64,000 nucleotides of DNA from Chromobacterium phragmitis. GTDB taxonomy: Bacteria; Pseudomonadota; Gammaproteobacteria; Burkholderiales; Chromobacteriaceae. The position numbers and the translations under genes were made by a program. Positions 35,471 through 43,237 of this stretch are shown here, in pieces. The DNA lies in assembly GCF_003325475.1 (NCBI RefSeq), contig NZ_CP029495.1:1116001-1180000 (forward strand), written 5' to 3'. Positions within the stretch are counted from its first letter, which is position 1. The number at the start of each line of letters is the position of its first letter. Under the pieces are notes generated by a model. That model was not told where the DNA came from. It ran no database searches and saw nothing but the letters and a program-made list of their open reading frames with translations.

Positions 35471-36373
35471 TTATTGTCGCGGACCGCCGCCTTGGCAAGC
35501 ATCCGCGCCCAGGCTGGCGGCCAGGAAATCCACCAGCAGCCTCACCTTGGGGCTGAGCTGGCGGTTGTGCGGATACAGCGCCCAGATGCCCTCCTCCTCT
35601 TCCGCGTAATCGGCCAGCACCTCCACCAGCGCGCCGCTCGCCAGATGCGCGGCCACGTAGTAATCCGGCAGCTGCGCCAGGCCCATGCCGCGTACCGCGG
35701 CCTCGGCCAGCGGCGCGGCCGTGCTGCAGCGCAGCCGTCCCTGGACGCGGAAGCTCTGCCGCTTGCCGTTCACCCGCAGATGCCAGCCCTCGTTGCCGAT
35801 CTGCAGGCATTGGTGGCGCAGCAGGTCCTGCGGCCGCCTGGGCTCGCCGCAGCGGGCCAGATAGTCCGGCGACGCGCAGACATGGTGGCGGCGCTGCGCC
35901 AGCTTGCGCGCCATCAGCGAAGAGTCGGTCAGGCGGCCTATCCGTATCGCCAGGTCGTAGCCGTCGTGCACCAGGTCTTTCACTTGGTTGGACAGGTCCA
36001 GGCTCACCTCCAGTTGCGGGTAGCGCTGCATGAAATCCAGCACCAGGGGAGAGATGTGGCTGTGGCCGTAGGCCAGCGGGGCGGTCAACTTCAGTTGGCC
36101 CTGCGGCGCCGCCTGCAGCTGCGACACCGCCTGCTCGGCGTCGGCCAGCGACTCCAACAGCTGGCGGCAATGCGCCAGATACAGCTCGCCGGCCTCGGTC
36201 AGGCTGAGCTGGCGGGTGGTTCGATACAGCAGCCGCGCGCCCAGCCTTTCCTCCAGCAACCCCACTTGGCGGCTGACATGGGCAATGGAAATCCCCAGCC
36301 TCCGCGCCGCCCGGGTAAAGCTGCCGCTGTCGGCGACGGCGGCGAATTCCTGCATCCCTTCCCAACTGGCCAT
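35471..36373 (-). CDS. LysR-family regulator divergent from frmAB
   Basis: 300 residues: winged helix at 5-65 (FTRAARRLGISIAHVSRQVGLLE) and a substrate-binding domain ending near residue 290. The CrgA/DsdC-like subgroup with LSLTEAGELYLAHCRQLL. Transcribed away from the frmA-frmB pair, sharing a 113-base promoter region, so it is the likely regulator of formaldehyde detoxification here; in other bacteria this role is often taken by FrmR-type proteins. Confidence 0.85.
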   Translation of the reverse strand: MASWEGMQEFAAVADSGSFTRAARRLGISIAHVSRQVGLLEERLGARLLYRTTRQLSLTEAGELYLAHCRQLLESLADAEQAVSQLQAAPQGQLKLTAPLAYGHSHISPLVLDFMQRYPQLEVSLDLSNQVKDLVHDGYDLAIRIGRLTDSSLMARKLAQRRHHVCASPDYLARCGEPRRPQDLLRHQCLQIGNEGWHLRVNGKRQSFRVQGRLRCSTAAPLAEAAVRGMGLAQLPDYYVAAHLASGALVEVLADYAEEEEGIWALYPHNRQLSPKVRLLVDFLAASLGADACQGGGPRQ

Positions 36374-36486
36374 TTTTTCTCCATGGAAAAAATCATTTAC
36401 TGATTTAGCCGATTATCGATTGAGCGCAAAAAAATACAATGGCCGATTACCCTAAAGACATCGCCTACGCGAACAAGGAGACGCAG

Positions 36487-37626
36487 ATGAGCCAGGACAT
36501 CATCCGCTGCAAGGCCGCCGTGGCCTGGGCCGCCGGCCAGCCGTTGAGCATCGAGGAAATCGAGGTGCATCCGCCCAAGGCCGGCGAAGTGCGCGTGAGG
36601 ATGGTGGCCACCGGCGTCTGCCACACCGACGCCTACACCCTGTCCGGCGCGGACCCGGAAGGCGTGTTCCCCTGCATTCTGGGCCACGAGGGCGGCGGCA
36701 TCGTCGAATCAGTGGGAGAAGGCGTCAGCAGCGTGGCGGTGGGCGATCACGTGATCCCGCTGTACACGCCGGAATGCCGCGAGTGCAAGTTCTGTCTGTC
36801 CGGCAAAACCAATCTGTGCCAGAAGATCCGCGCCACCCAGGGCAAGGGCCTGATGCCGGACGGCACCAGCCGCTTCTCCAAGGACGGCCAGCCCATCTAC
36901 CACTACATGGGCACCTCCACTTTCAGCGAATACACGGTGCTGCCGGAAATCTCGCTGGCCAAGGTGAACAAGGCCGCGCCGCTGGAAGAAGTGTGCCTGC
37001 TGGGCTGCGGCGTCACCACCGGCATGGGCGCGGTGGTCAACACCGCCAAGGTCAAGACCGGCGACAGCGTGGCCATCTTCGGCCTGGGCGGCATCGGCCT
37101 GTCCGCCATCATCGGCGCGCGCATGGCCGGCGCCGGCCGCATCATCGGCATCGACATCAACGAGAGCAAGTTCGCGCTGGCCAAGAAACTGGGCGCCACC
37201 GACTGCGTCAACCCCAGCCATTTCGACAAGCCGATCCAGGACGTGATCGTGGACATGACCGACGGCGGCGTCGACTTCTCCTTCGAGTGCATCGGCAACG
37301 TCAAGGTGATGCGCGCGGCGCTGGAATGCTGCCACAAGGGCTGGGGCGAATCGGTGATCATCGGCGTGGCCGGCGCCGGCCAGGAAATCGCCACCCGCCC
37401 GTTCCAGCTGGTCACCGGCCGGGTGTGGCGCGGCTCCGCCTTCGGCGGCGTGCGCGGCCGCAGCGAGCTGCCGGACTACGTCGAGCGCTATCTGAAAGGC
37501 GAATTCCGCCTGGACGACTTCATCACCCACACCATGCCGCTGGAGCGCGTCAACGAAGCCTTCGACCTGATGCACGAAGGCAAGAGCATCCGTTCGGTGA
37601 TCCACTACGCGGCGGAGCCGGCATGA
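36487..37626 (+). CDS. frmA: S-(hydroxymethyl)glutathione dehydrogenase / class III ADH
   Basis: 379 residues from ATG 36487 with AGGAG eight to nine bases upstream; an ATG at 36439 adds 16 unlike residues. Catalytic zinc ligands lie in GVCHTDAYTLSG and GHEGGG, structural zinc cysteines in PECRECKFCLSGKTNLC, NAD-binding GLGGIGLSAI. Oxidises S-hydroxymethylglutathione formed from formaldehyde and glutathione. Stop overlaps the frmB start (ATGA). Confidence 0.95.
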   Translation: MSQDIIRCKAAVAWAAGQPLSIEEIEVHPPKAGEVRVRMVATGVCHTDAYTLSGADPEGVFPCILGHEGGGIVESVGEGVSSVAVGDHVIPLYTPECRECKFCLSGKTNLCQKIRATQGKGLMPDGTSRFSKDGQPIYHYMGTSTFSEYTVLPEISLAKVNKAAPLEEVCLLGCGVTTGMGAVVNTAKVKTGDSVAIFGLGGIGLSAIIGARMAGAGRIIGIDINESKFALAKKLGATDCVNPSHFDKPIQDVIVDMTDGGVDFSFECIGNVKVMRAALECCHKGWGESVIIGVAGAGQEIATRPFQLVTGRVWRGSAFGGVRGRSELPDYVERYLKGEFRLDDFITHTMPLERVNEAFDLMHEGKSIRSVIHYAAEPA

Positions 37627-38462
37627 ATGGATTGCAGAAAATAGCCGACAGCCTGGCTTTCGGCGGCCACCAGCAACAATGGCAGCATGATTCTGAAACC
37701 TTGTCCTGCCGGATGCGCTTCAGCGTGTTCCTGCCGCCGGCGGCCGAACACGGCAAGCTGCCGTGGCTGCTATGGCTGTCCGGCCTCACCTGCACCGACG
37801 AGAACTTCAGCCACAAGGCCGGCGCGCAGCGGCTGGCGGCCGAGCTGGGCATCGCGCTGGTGATGCCGGACACCAGCCCGCGCGGCGAAGGCGTGGCCGA
37901 CGATCCGGCCTACGATCTGGGCCAGGGCGCCGGCTTCTATGTCAACGCCGAGCGCGAGCCATGGCGCCGCCACTACCGGATGTACGACTACGTCAGTCAG
38001 GAACTGCCGGCGCTGCTGCGCCGCCATTTCCCGCTCAACGGCCGCTGCGCCATCGCCGGCCACTCGATGGGCGGCCATGGCGCGCTGGTCTGCGCCATCC
38101 GCCGGCCGCAGGACTACGTGTCGGCGTCGGCGTTCAGCCCGATCAGCCATCCCAGCCAGGCGCCGTGGGGCCGCAAGGCCTTCGCCGCCTATCTGGGCGA
38201 CGACGAAGCCGCCTGGGCCGAATGGGACGCCAGCCTGCTGCTGGCAGAACGCGGCTGCCCGCTGCCGCTGAGGGTGGACATCGGCCTGGCCGACACCTTC
38301 CTCGCCGAGCAATTGCGGCCGGACGCGCTGCAAAAAGCCGCCCGCGCCGGCGATGCGCGGCTGGATCTGCACCGCCACGCCGGCTACGACCACGGCTACT
38401 ACTTCGTCGCCAGCTTCATCGACCAGCACCTGCGCTTCCACGCCCGCCACCTGCTGGCCTGA
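37623..38462 (+). CDS. frmB: S-formylglutathione hydrolase
   Basis: 279 residues, esterase D family. Nucleophile serine in AGHSMGGHGAL, His of the triad in YDHGYYFV, acid in GLADTF; N-terminal WLSGLTCTDENF is the family's oxyanion/Cys region. Hydrolyses S-formylglutathione to formate, the second step of formaldehyde detoxification after FrmA. Overlaps frmA by four bases. Confidence 0.95.
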   Translation: MNGLQKIADSLAFGGHQQQWQHDSETLSCRMRFSVFLPPAAEHGKLPWLLWLSGLTCTDENFSHKAGAQRLAAELGIALVMPDTSPRGEGVADDPAYDLGQGAGFYVNAEREPWRRHYRMYDYVSQELPALLRRHFPLNGRCAIAGHSMGGHGALVCAIRRPQDYVSASAFSPISHPSQAPWGRKAFAAYLGDDEAAWAEWDASLLLAERGCPLPLRVDIGLADTFLAEQLRPDALQKAARAGDARLDLHRHAGYDHGYYFVASFIDQHLRFHARHLLA

Positions 38463-38478
38463 GGCCGCCCCGGAACGC

Positions 38479-38510
38479 AAAAAAGCCAGGCTCGAGAGCC
38501 TGGCTTTTTT
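38479..38510. terminator. Bidirectional terminator between frmB and tRNA-Tyr
   Basis: AAAAAAGCCAGGCTC (38479-38493) pairs with GAGCCTGGCTTTTTT (38496-38510). Serves frmB and the convergent minus-strand tRNA gene. Confidence 0.9.
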
Positions 38511-38519
38511 GTTCGCGTC

Positions 38520-38605
38520 TGGTGGAGGGAGAAGGATTCGAACCTTCGAAGGCTTAGCCGCCGGATTTACAGTCCGGACCCGTTGACCGCTGGGGTAACC
38601 CCTCC
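38520..38605 (-). tRNA. tRNA-Tyr (GTA)
   Basis: 86 bases including an encoded CCA (38520-38522). Acceptor arm GGAGGGG pairs with the 3-prime CCCTCC(A); anticodon loop CTGTAAA gives anticodon GTA within the stem GTCCGGA / TCCGG(C); T-loop GGTTCGAATCC is standard. A long variable arm, as in bacterial tRNA-Tyr. The 5-prime end faces the R-body locus. Confidence 0.95.
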
Positions 38606-38807
38606 AAGAGCTGCGCATTTTATTAGCGCAGTCCTCCGCCGTCAAGCGGTCCGCGACACGCCGCCGCCGCCGCAAACCACGCCCCGAACCATTCACACCG
38701 CATGAATTGCAGCGTTTTCCGCTTAGAGCAAATACAGCGCCGCAGGCTTAGGACATGATGCCGTTCGCATTTCATGTCAACCACCCCCTCGCCGCCAAGA
38801 CCACACC

Positions 38808-39557
38808 ATGCGGAAAACCATGTCCAACCACGCCATCGCCTCGATCCCCCCCGCCACGCAGCCTGACGGCATGCAGCAACTCAGCGCGCTGCCGCTGCTG
38901 CAAGGCTTGCCGCAGCCGTTGCTGCTGCATCTGCAAAAACACGCACTGCCGCTGCAAGGCCGGCAACAGAAGCTCTTGTTCTGGAAAGGCGAACCGGCCA
39001 GCTTCATCGCGCTGGTGACGCAGGGCGTGGTGCACCATACCCTGGACGAGCCGGATGGCAAGGAAGTCATCATCGACCGCAGCCAGCGCGGCGAGCTGGT
39101 CGGAGAAAGCGCGCTGCTGCAAACCGGCTCGCGCAGCAGCAACGCCCTGCTCAGCGCCGATGCCAGGCTGCTGCTGCTGCACCAGCCGCATTTCGCCTTG
39201 CTGCAACAAGAACCCGTCTTCATGGCCCGAGTACAGGCCCAGTTATGCCTGCGGCTGCAGCGGCTGAGCAACTTCGTAGAAACCGTCTGCCTGTACCGGC
39301 TGGAAGCCCGCCTCGCCCGCCACCTGCTGGCGGAAATGGCGCTCAAAGGCCAAGCCGGGCCTGACGGCATCTGGCTGCCAATGCAATGCAACCAGAGCAC
39401 CCTGGCCGCCATGCTCAACGCCAGCCGCCCCCGGCTCAACGCCCAGCTCAAGGAATGGCAGCGCAGCGGCTTGATCCAGCCATCACGCCGCGCCCTGCAA
39501 ATCAAAGACCCGGAACGGCTGCGGCGTATCGCTCAGCAAAGTGGCGCGCCCCCCTGA
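38808..39557 (+). CDS. Crp/Fnr-family regulator at the head of the R-body locus
   Basis: 249 residues: cyclic-nucleotide-binding-like beta roll at about 30-145 (FWKGEPASFIALVTQGVV, GELVGESALL) and a helix-turn-helix at about 185-230 (NQSTLAAMLNASRPRLNAQL). The glutamate/arginine pair required for cAMP binding is not convincing and there are no Fnr cysteines, so the ligand is unknown. ATG at 38808 or 38820; neither has a strong ribosome binding site. It precedes the sigma-factor gene by 97 bases on the same strand, so it is a plausible regulator of the Reb genes. Confidence 0.75.
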   Translation: MRKTMSNHAIASIPPATQPDGMQQLSALPLLQGLPQPLLLHLQKHALPLQGRQQKLLFWKGEPASFIALVTQGVVHHTLDEPDGKEVIIDRSQRGELVGESALLQTGSRSSNALLSADARLLLLHQPHFALLQQEPVFMARVQAQLCLRLQRLSNFVETVCLYRLEARLARHLLAEMALKGQAGPDGIWLPMQCNQSTLAAMLNASRPRLNAQLKEWQRSGLIQPSRRALQIKDPERLRRIAQQSGAPP

Positions 39558-39561
39558 TTAT

Positions 39562-39574
39562 TTAAATTATTTAA
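39562..39574. promoter_or_regulatory. AT-rich palindrome upstream of the sigma-factor gene
   Basis: TTAAAT (39562-39567) and ATTTAA (39569-39574) are exact complements with one base between, directly after the Crp-like stop codon. A candidate regulator site in the sigma gene promoter. Confidence 0.35.
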
Positions 39575-39640
39575 TTTCATTTGTCACGCAAGAAACAGAA
39601 TAAAGGCATGAATCCGGCAATCCTTTAGTTCCATTTGTCA
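39575..39640. repeat. Two copies of a 12-base motif in the sigma-factor promoter
   Basis: TTTCATTTGTCA at 39575-39586 and TTCCATTTGTCA at 39629-39640, 11 of 12 bases equal, spaced 54 bases (about five helical turns) apart. The second ends 14 bases before the ATG. They could be paired activator sites or a sigma-specific promoter element. Confidence 0.45.
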
Positions 39641-39654
39641 TTAAAGGCAATCAA

Positions 39655-40194
39655 ATGAAACTCAAAAAGGATGAAAATGCCCAGTCGCCGCTGGCCGCCG
39701 CATGGCGGGAAATTCAGCCCAAGCTGCAACGCCGCGCCCGCCATCTGTGCAAGGGCGACAGCCACCGCGCCGACGAACTGCTGTCTGACACCGCGTTGAA
39801 AGTGCATCTGTATCTGCAGCACTCCGCCAGCCGAGTGCAAAACCTGGCCGGCTTCATTTTCCTGGTGCTCAACCACGCGTTCTTGGACGCCACTCGCCGC
39901 CGCGGCCGCGAAAACCGGGTGTTCGATCGCGATTGCGACTGGGATGCGGACCACATCATCGAATACGCCAGCGGCAACGCCACACCGGAACAGCAGCTGG
40001 ATCTCAAACAGCAACTGGACGGCATGGCGCAAGCGCGCGCCGCGCTCAACCCGCAACAACAGCAGCTGTTCACGCTGAAATTCGAGCAAGACCAGTCCTA
40101 TCCTGAAATCGCCAGCGCGCTGGGCATCAACCAGGCCTTGGCGCGCAAGCGCGTGGAGCTGCTGCGCAAGAAACTGCGCAACGAAATGGCCTGA
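39655..40194 (+). CDS. Small sigma-70-family (ECF-like) sigma factor of the R-body locus
   Basis: 179 residues. Region 2 at about 18-85 (QRRARHLCKGDSHRADELLSD, then FIFLVLNHAFLDATRRRGRE) and region 4 at about 120-175 (ALNPQQQQLFTLKFEQDQSYPEIASALGI with helix-turn-helix, then ARKRVELLRKKL). No linked anti-sigma gene is visible. R-body loci in other proteobacteria frequently carry a dedicated sigma factor; by position this one should drive the Reb genes starting 90 bases downstream. Confidence 0.82.
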   Translation: MKLKKDENAQSPLAAAWREIQPKLQRRARHLCKGDSHRADELLSDTALKVHLYLQHSASRVQNLAGFIFLVLNHAFLDATRRRGRENRVFDRDCDWDADHIIEYASGNATPEQQLDLKQQLDGMAQARAALNPQQQQLFTLKFEQDQSYPEIASALGINQALARKRVELLRKKLRNEMA

Positions 40195-40284
40195 GCTTGC
40201 GTTCACGCGCGCGCGGCGGCCGCGTCCCTATCGACAAGCGCCACGCCGCGCGCGCTCTCAACCACTTATCTCACAGGAAACATC

Positions 40285-40515
40285 ATGGCAGACAACACCG
40301 CAGTCAACGGCCAGATCACCGACGCCGTCACCCAGACCAATGTCAAGGTGGTGGCCGAAGCGCCCGCCCAGGCCATCGCCTCGCTGTATCAGGTGGCCAG
40401 CCACTCCGCCGGCCTGTCGCTGCAAAACGCGGTGCATAGCCAGCAGGCGCTGAACCAGATCTCCAATGCGGTGGTGTCCAAGGCGGTCACCATGATCTTG
40501 TCGGTCGGCGAATAG
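40285..40515 (+). CDS. Short RebB-family R-body protein
   Basis: 76 residues. Residues 8-20 read NGQITDAVTQTNV, the conserved N-terminal core of RebB proteins, followed by KVVAEAPAQAIASLYQVASHSAGLSLQNAV. It stops where the other copies continue with the 35-residue Gln/Ala-rich C-terminal part, so it is a short variant. AGGAAA lies before the ATG. Likely an R-body subunit or assembly factor; first structural gene after the sigma factor. Confidence 0.8.
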   Translation: MADNTAVNGQITDAVTQTNVKVVAEAPAQAIASLYQVASHSAGLSLQNAVHSQQALNQISNAVVSKAVTMILSVGE

Positions 40516-40542
40516 GGCTGACCTCAACCAGGAGAATAAAGC

Positions 40543-41157
40543 ATGGCCCTGAAAGACTTTTTCGCGTCCAAATCCTCTCCGGCGACGGACGCCGCGCCCG
40601 CAAGCGCCAGTCCTGCGCCTGATGCCAACGCCGCCGTTCCTCCCGCAACCGAACCACCTTCTGCGCGCGAAGCCGCGCCGCCGCCCAGAAGCGCGCTGGG
40701 CAAGCTGGACGGGTTGCTGGGCGGCCCGGATGGCAGCCCGGAAACCGGCGCGCTCAACAGCCAGATCGTGCAGGCGGTGCAACTGAGCAACAAGGAAACC
40801 GCCGCCTACGCCGCCAGCCAGATCGCGGTGCCGCCCAATATGATGATCACCCAGGCGAGCGGCCTGGTGGCGCAATCGGCCGCCAACTATTTTGACGGCG
40901 CCAGCAAGCTGGCGCTGGCCAGCAAGAGCGTGCTGCTGAAGAACATGACCGAGAAATTCGCGGCGGAAGACATCAAGGGCGCGGCGGAAGACGCGCTGGG
41001 GATTCTGATCACCGACCTGCTGGTCGGCACTGCCGCGGCGGTGGCAGCGGCGGCGGGAGCAATCGAAGGAGAAGGCGCCAGTTTTGCTTTGGACAAGATC
41101 GATCAGAGCTTGGAGAAATACCGGACGCTCTTGAATCACGAGCAATCCGTCAAGTAA
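40543..41157 (+). CDS. Reb-like protein with proline/alanine-rich N-terminus
   Basis: 204 residues. The first 60 are low-complexity Pro/Ala/Ser. Residues about 70-135 (NSQIVQAVQLSNKETAAYAA, later SGLVAQSAANYFDGASKLA) align in pattern with the RebB core NNQITDAVTQTN...; the rest is helical, with a hydrophobic Ala-rich helix at about 155-175. Starts 28 bases after the short Reb gene. Perhaps a larger minor subunit or an assembly/terminal factor. A MITE lies 31 bases after its stop. Confidence 0.6.
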   Translation: MALKDFFASKSSPATDAAPASASPAPDANAAVPPATEPPSAREAAPPPRSALGKLDGLLGGPDGSPETGALNSQIVQAVQLSNKETAAYAASQIAVPPNMMITQASGLVAQSAANYFDGASKLALASKSVLLKNMTEKFAAEDIKGAAEDALGILITDLLVGTAAAVAAAAGAIEGEGASFALDKIDQSLEKYRTLLNHEQSVK

Positions 41158-41179
41158 GACCGAATAAATCCCTCTTTAC

Positions 41180-41188
41180 TCTATTAAC
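41180..41188. repeat. Left 9-base target-site duplication of the MITE
   Basis: TCTATTAAC at 41180-41188 is repeated exactly at 41321-41329, on either side of the inverted-repeat element. Confidence 0.85.
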
Positions 41189-41320
41189 GGCTTTGTTGCA
41201 TAAATCAAAAACATGCCAAGAAATTACTGTGTTTTTGTAAAAAGTTGCGTTTATATGGCGGTAATTTTCAGTAACTTATCAGACAAAAAGCGCAATTAAT
41301 TTCATTAATACAACAAAGCC
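41189..41320. mobile_element. 132-base MITE with IS903-like termini
   Basis: Begins GGCTTTGTTGCATAAAT and ends with the reverse complement of GGCTTTGTTGTATTAAT: 17-base terminal inverted repeats with two mismatches. It is flanked by a perfect 9-base direct repeat. These ends and a 9-base duplication are the signature of the IS903 group of the IS5 family. There is no transposase gene, so it would have been moved in trans. It sits between a Reb-like gene and the AT-rich caspase-like gene. Confidence 0.85.
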
Positions 41321-41329
41321 TCTATTAAC
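41321..41329. repeat. Right 9-base target-site duplication of the MITE
   Basis: TCTATTAAC, exact copy of 41180-41188. Confidence 0.85.
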
Positions 41330-41392
41330 CACAAAAAACACACAATCGGATAATAACCCCTACATGAATATGCCAGAAGGAGCACCCGTACC

Positions 41393-42502
41393 ATGAAAAA
41401 CATCATATGCATGATCATCACAGATAAAGGTGATTATGATATATATGAATCATCCATTTCGCTATTCCACAAGCTAACCAAAATAAAGGAGGAAAATACA
41501 ATTCTTTATCGAATTAGCTATACAGAAGAACATGAAAAATGGATAGAACTAGGCGACAAGATTGTTATTGAAAAAGTACTCGAATCATTACCCAAGGAAG
41601 GTTTAGATAATTCAATTAATCTATACATTAATGCACATGGCGCCAATGATGGCAAAATAAAAAATAGCCCTCCTGGAGAATGGGCAAAGGCGATAATTGA
41701 AAAAACACCATTAAAAGAATTTACATTTCAAAAAATAGTTTTTCTAGCATGTCATCAAGGACGGAAATTAGATGACAAGGGTAAAGAAAATATAGAGAAT
41801 ATATTAAGCAACATAGCCGAGTACAGCATAAAAAAAATTACCCTATACACAGGCGCGATGACCATATTCAGTGCACGAAATCTAAATTTCGTACAGGATT
41901 TAAAACAACTCACACCAAGATACTTGAATAAAGAAAAATTGAGCGAAGAACATATAAAAAAAATAGAAGAAATAAAAAAAGTAGAAGGAAATATTGACGA
42001 AATAGAAGTAAAACATTTCAACAAAGAACAGATAAAAACAATAGGCACAATAATAAAAGCAGAAGGAAATCTTGGCAAAATAAAAAATATACATTTGAAA
42101 ATTATTCAAAACATTAAAGATACTAAATTATTAAAAGACATATTTGAAGATAAAAAATACTGGAGCAATGAAGAAGCGACAGGTAGAACCTTTTCATACA
42201 AGCTCTCTACATACAACGAGAAATTTGAAAATATTAAAGACCTATTGGGCCATGCAGAAACTGAGAGCAAGGACAAATATATAATTGGCAGACGAATATC
42301 CATGCAAACAGATGATAAAAATCAATTTCACATCCACGTCCCCATCCTAAAGGATAAGAGTATTGATAAGCTGTATTTTTCCGACAAGAAAACAGATGCC
42401 AAGTCCTTTCTTTCAGAAATCAAGAATGGAAAAATGTCTGAATACAATATGAAAGGGAAAATTATTTGGGAAATAAATGAAGAAGCCGTCAAACAAATCT
42501 AA
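41393..42502 (+). CDS. AT-rich caspase-like (clan CD type) protein in the R-body locus
   Basis: 369 residues, composition strikingly AT-rich (about one third G+C by eye) and Lys/Ile/Glu-rich, unlike every neighbour, a sign of transfer. Residues 75-83 are INLYINAHG and 114-123 KIVFLACHQG: a hydrophobic strand ending in His-Gly and another ending in Ala-Cys, the hallmark of clan CD cysteine peptidases, giving a putative dyad H82/C120. Residues about 175-240 are charged helix, then a C-terminal beta-rich part. AAGGAG is ten bases before the ATG. It could be an effector or processing protease of the R-body; this is inference. Confidence 0.55.
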   Translation: MKNIICMIITDKGDYDIYESSISLFHKLTKIKEENTILYRISYTEEHEKWIELGDKIVIEKVLESLPKEGLDNSINLYINAHGANDGKIKNSPPGEWAKAIIEKTPLKEFTFQKIVFLACHQGRKLDDKGKENIENILSNIAEYSIKKITLYTGAMTIFSARNLNFVQDLKQLTPRYLNKEKLSEEHIKKIEEIKKVEGNIDEIEVKHFNKEQIKTIGTIIKAEGNLGKIKNIHLKIIQNIKDTKLLKDIFEDKKYWSNEEATGRTFSYKLSTYNEKFENIKDLLGHAETESKDKYIIGRRISMQTDDKNQFHIHVPILKDKSIDKLYFSDKKTDAKSFLSEIKNGKMSEYNMKGKIIWEINEEAVKQI

Positions 42503-42628
42503 ATGAAATAAATATATATACAAGAATGGAGAAGATCAAAAAATAATCATACCTTTTAAAATTACCAATCCAAATAGGCATAATTTCAAATCCGTACCAG
42601 AACATTTTCCACCCAAATGGAGATCTCA
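42503..42628. other. AT-rich spacer in the R-body locus
   Basis: No gene seen; continues the AT-rich composition of the preceding gene and carries GGAG (42619-42622), which is the ribosome binding site for the ATG at 42629. Confidence 0.4.
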
Positions 42629-43024
42629 ATGGGAACTACCTTTTTCGATACCATTTTCAATCTCATGATTGAAAATAATTTGATATCCGCCTCGCAAATC
42701 AACATCCTGTTGCGTAGCGATCCATTGCAAAGCAAGCAGCTGTTGGAATATACCAATGCCGGCGCCAAAATAATTGACGACAATCGCATTTCATTCATGG
42801 TTTGTTTCTTCAATGCATTGAATGGCATGGGTGCGAAATACAATGAACCTGGTTGGAATTTCGACAATGTCAACATGCCCGCCTCACACATCGATTCGGT
42901 GAAAAAGCATTGCAACCGCATCATGCAGCTGGCCATGACCACCGCTTTCGAACCTCAGAAAGCCATGAATGGCCTGCTGGCGATGATGTACGAGACCAAT
43001 CCCAGCCGCGCGCAGCCAAACTGA
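42629..43024 (+). CDS. Unknown R-body-locus protein
   Basis: 131 residues from the ATG at 42629 (GGAG six bases upstream; the ATG at 42617 contains that motif and is rejected). Helical and soluble: FFDTIFNLMIENNLISASQ, then NAGAKIIDDNRISFMVCFFNAL, and a C-terminal SVKKHCNRIMQLAMTTAFEPQ. No family recognised. The first half is AT-rich like the upstream gene and the second half GC-rich like the downstream genes, so the junction of foreign and native DNA may lie near 42850. Confidence 0.6.
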   Translation: MGTTFFDTIFNLMIENNLISASQINILLRSDPLQSKQLLEYTNAGAKIIDDNRISFMVCFFNALNGMGAKYNEPGWNFDNVNMPASHIDSVKKHCNRIMQLAMTTAFEPQKAMNGLLAMMYETNPSRAQPN

Positions 43025-43237
43025 CCCCCGCGCCAGGCGGCCGCGCGACCGGCCGCCGCCCTGCTTTCTCCCCTTCACGCCCTCCTCTCTAAATCGTCCT
43101 CCCTACGGCCACGCCGCTGCGGCGCCAGCCATAGCAGCTACATGCTGGCCTTTGCAACAACCCGCGAGCGCAAGCGCAACGCCGCCAAACATGGCGACGC
43201 TAGCAAGCTTCGCATTCACCCAACCCAAGGAGCCAAC

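Noticed and set aside
38520..38807. tRNA-Tyr as integration site of the R-body region
   Set aside because: The tRNA 3-prime end points away from the reb locus, no integrase gene is in the window, and no copy of the tRNA end was seen at the other side.
41755..42303. Phe/Tyr-rich minus-strand frames in the AT-rich gene
   Set aside because: Reverse-complement artefacts of Lys/Glu-rich codons; the plus frame is long and has motifs.
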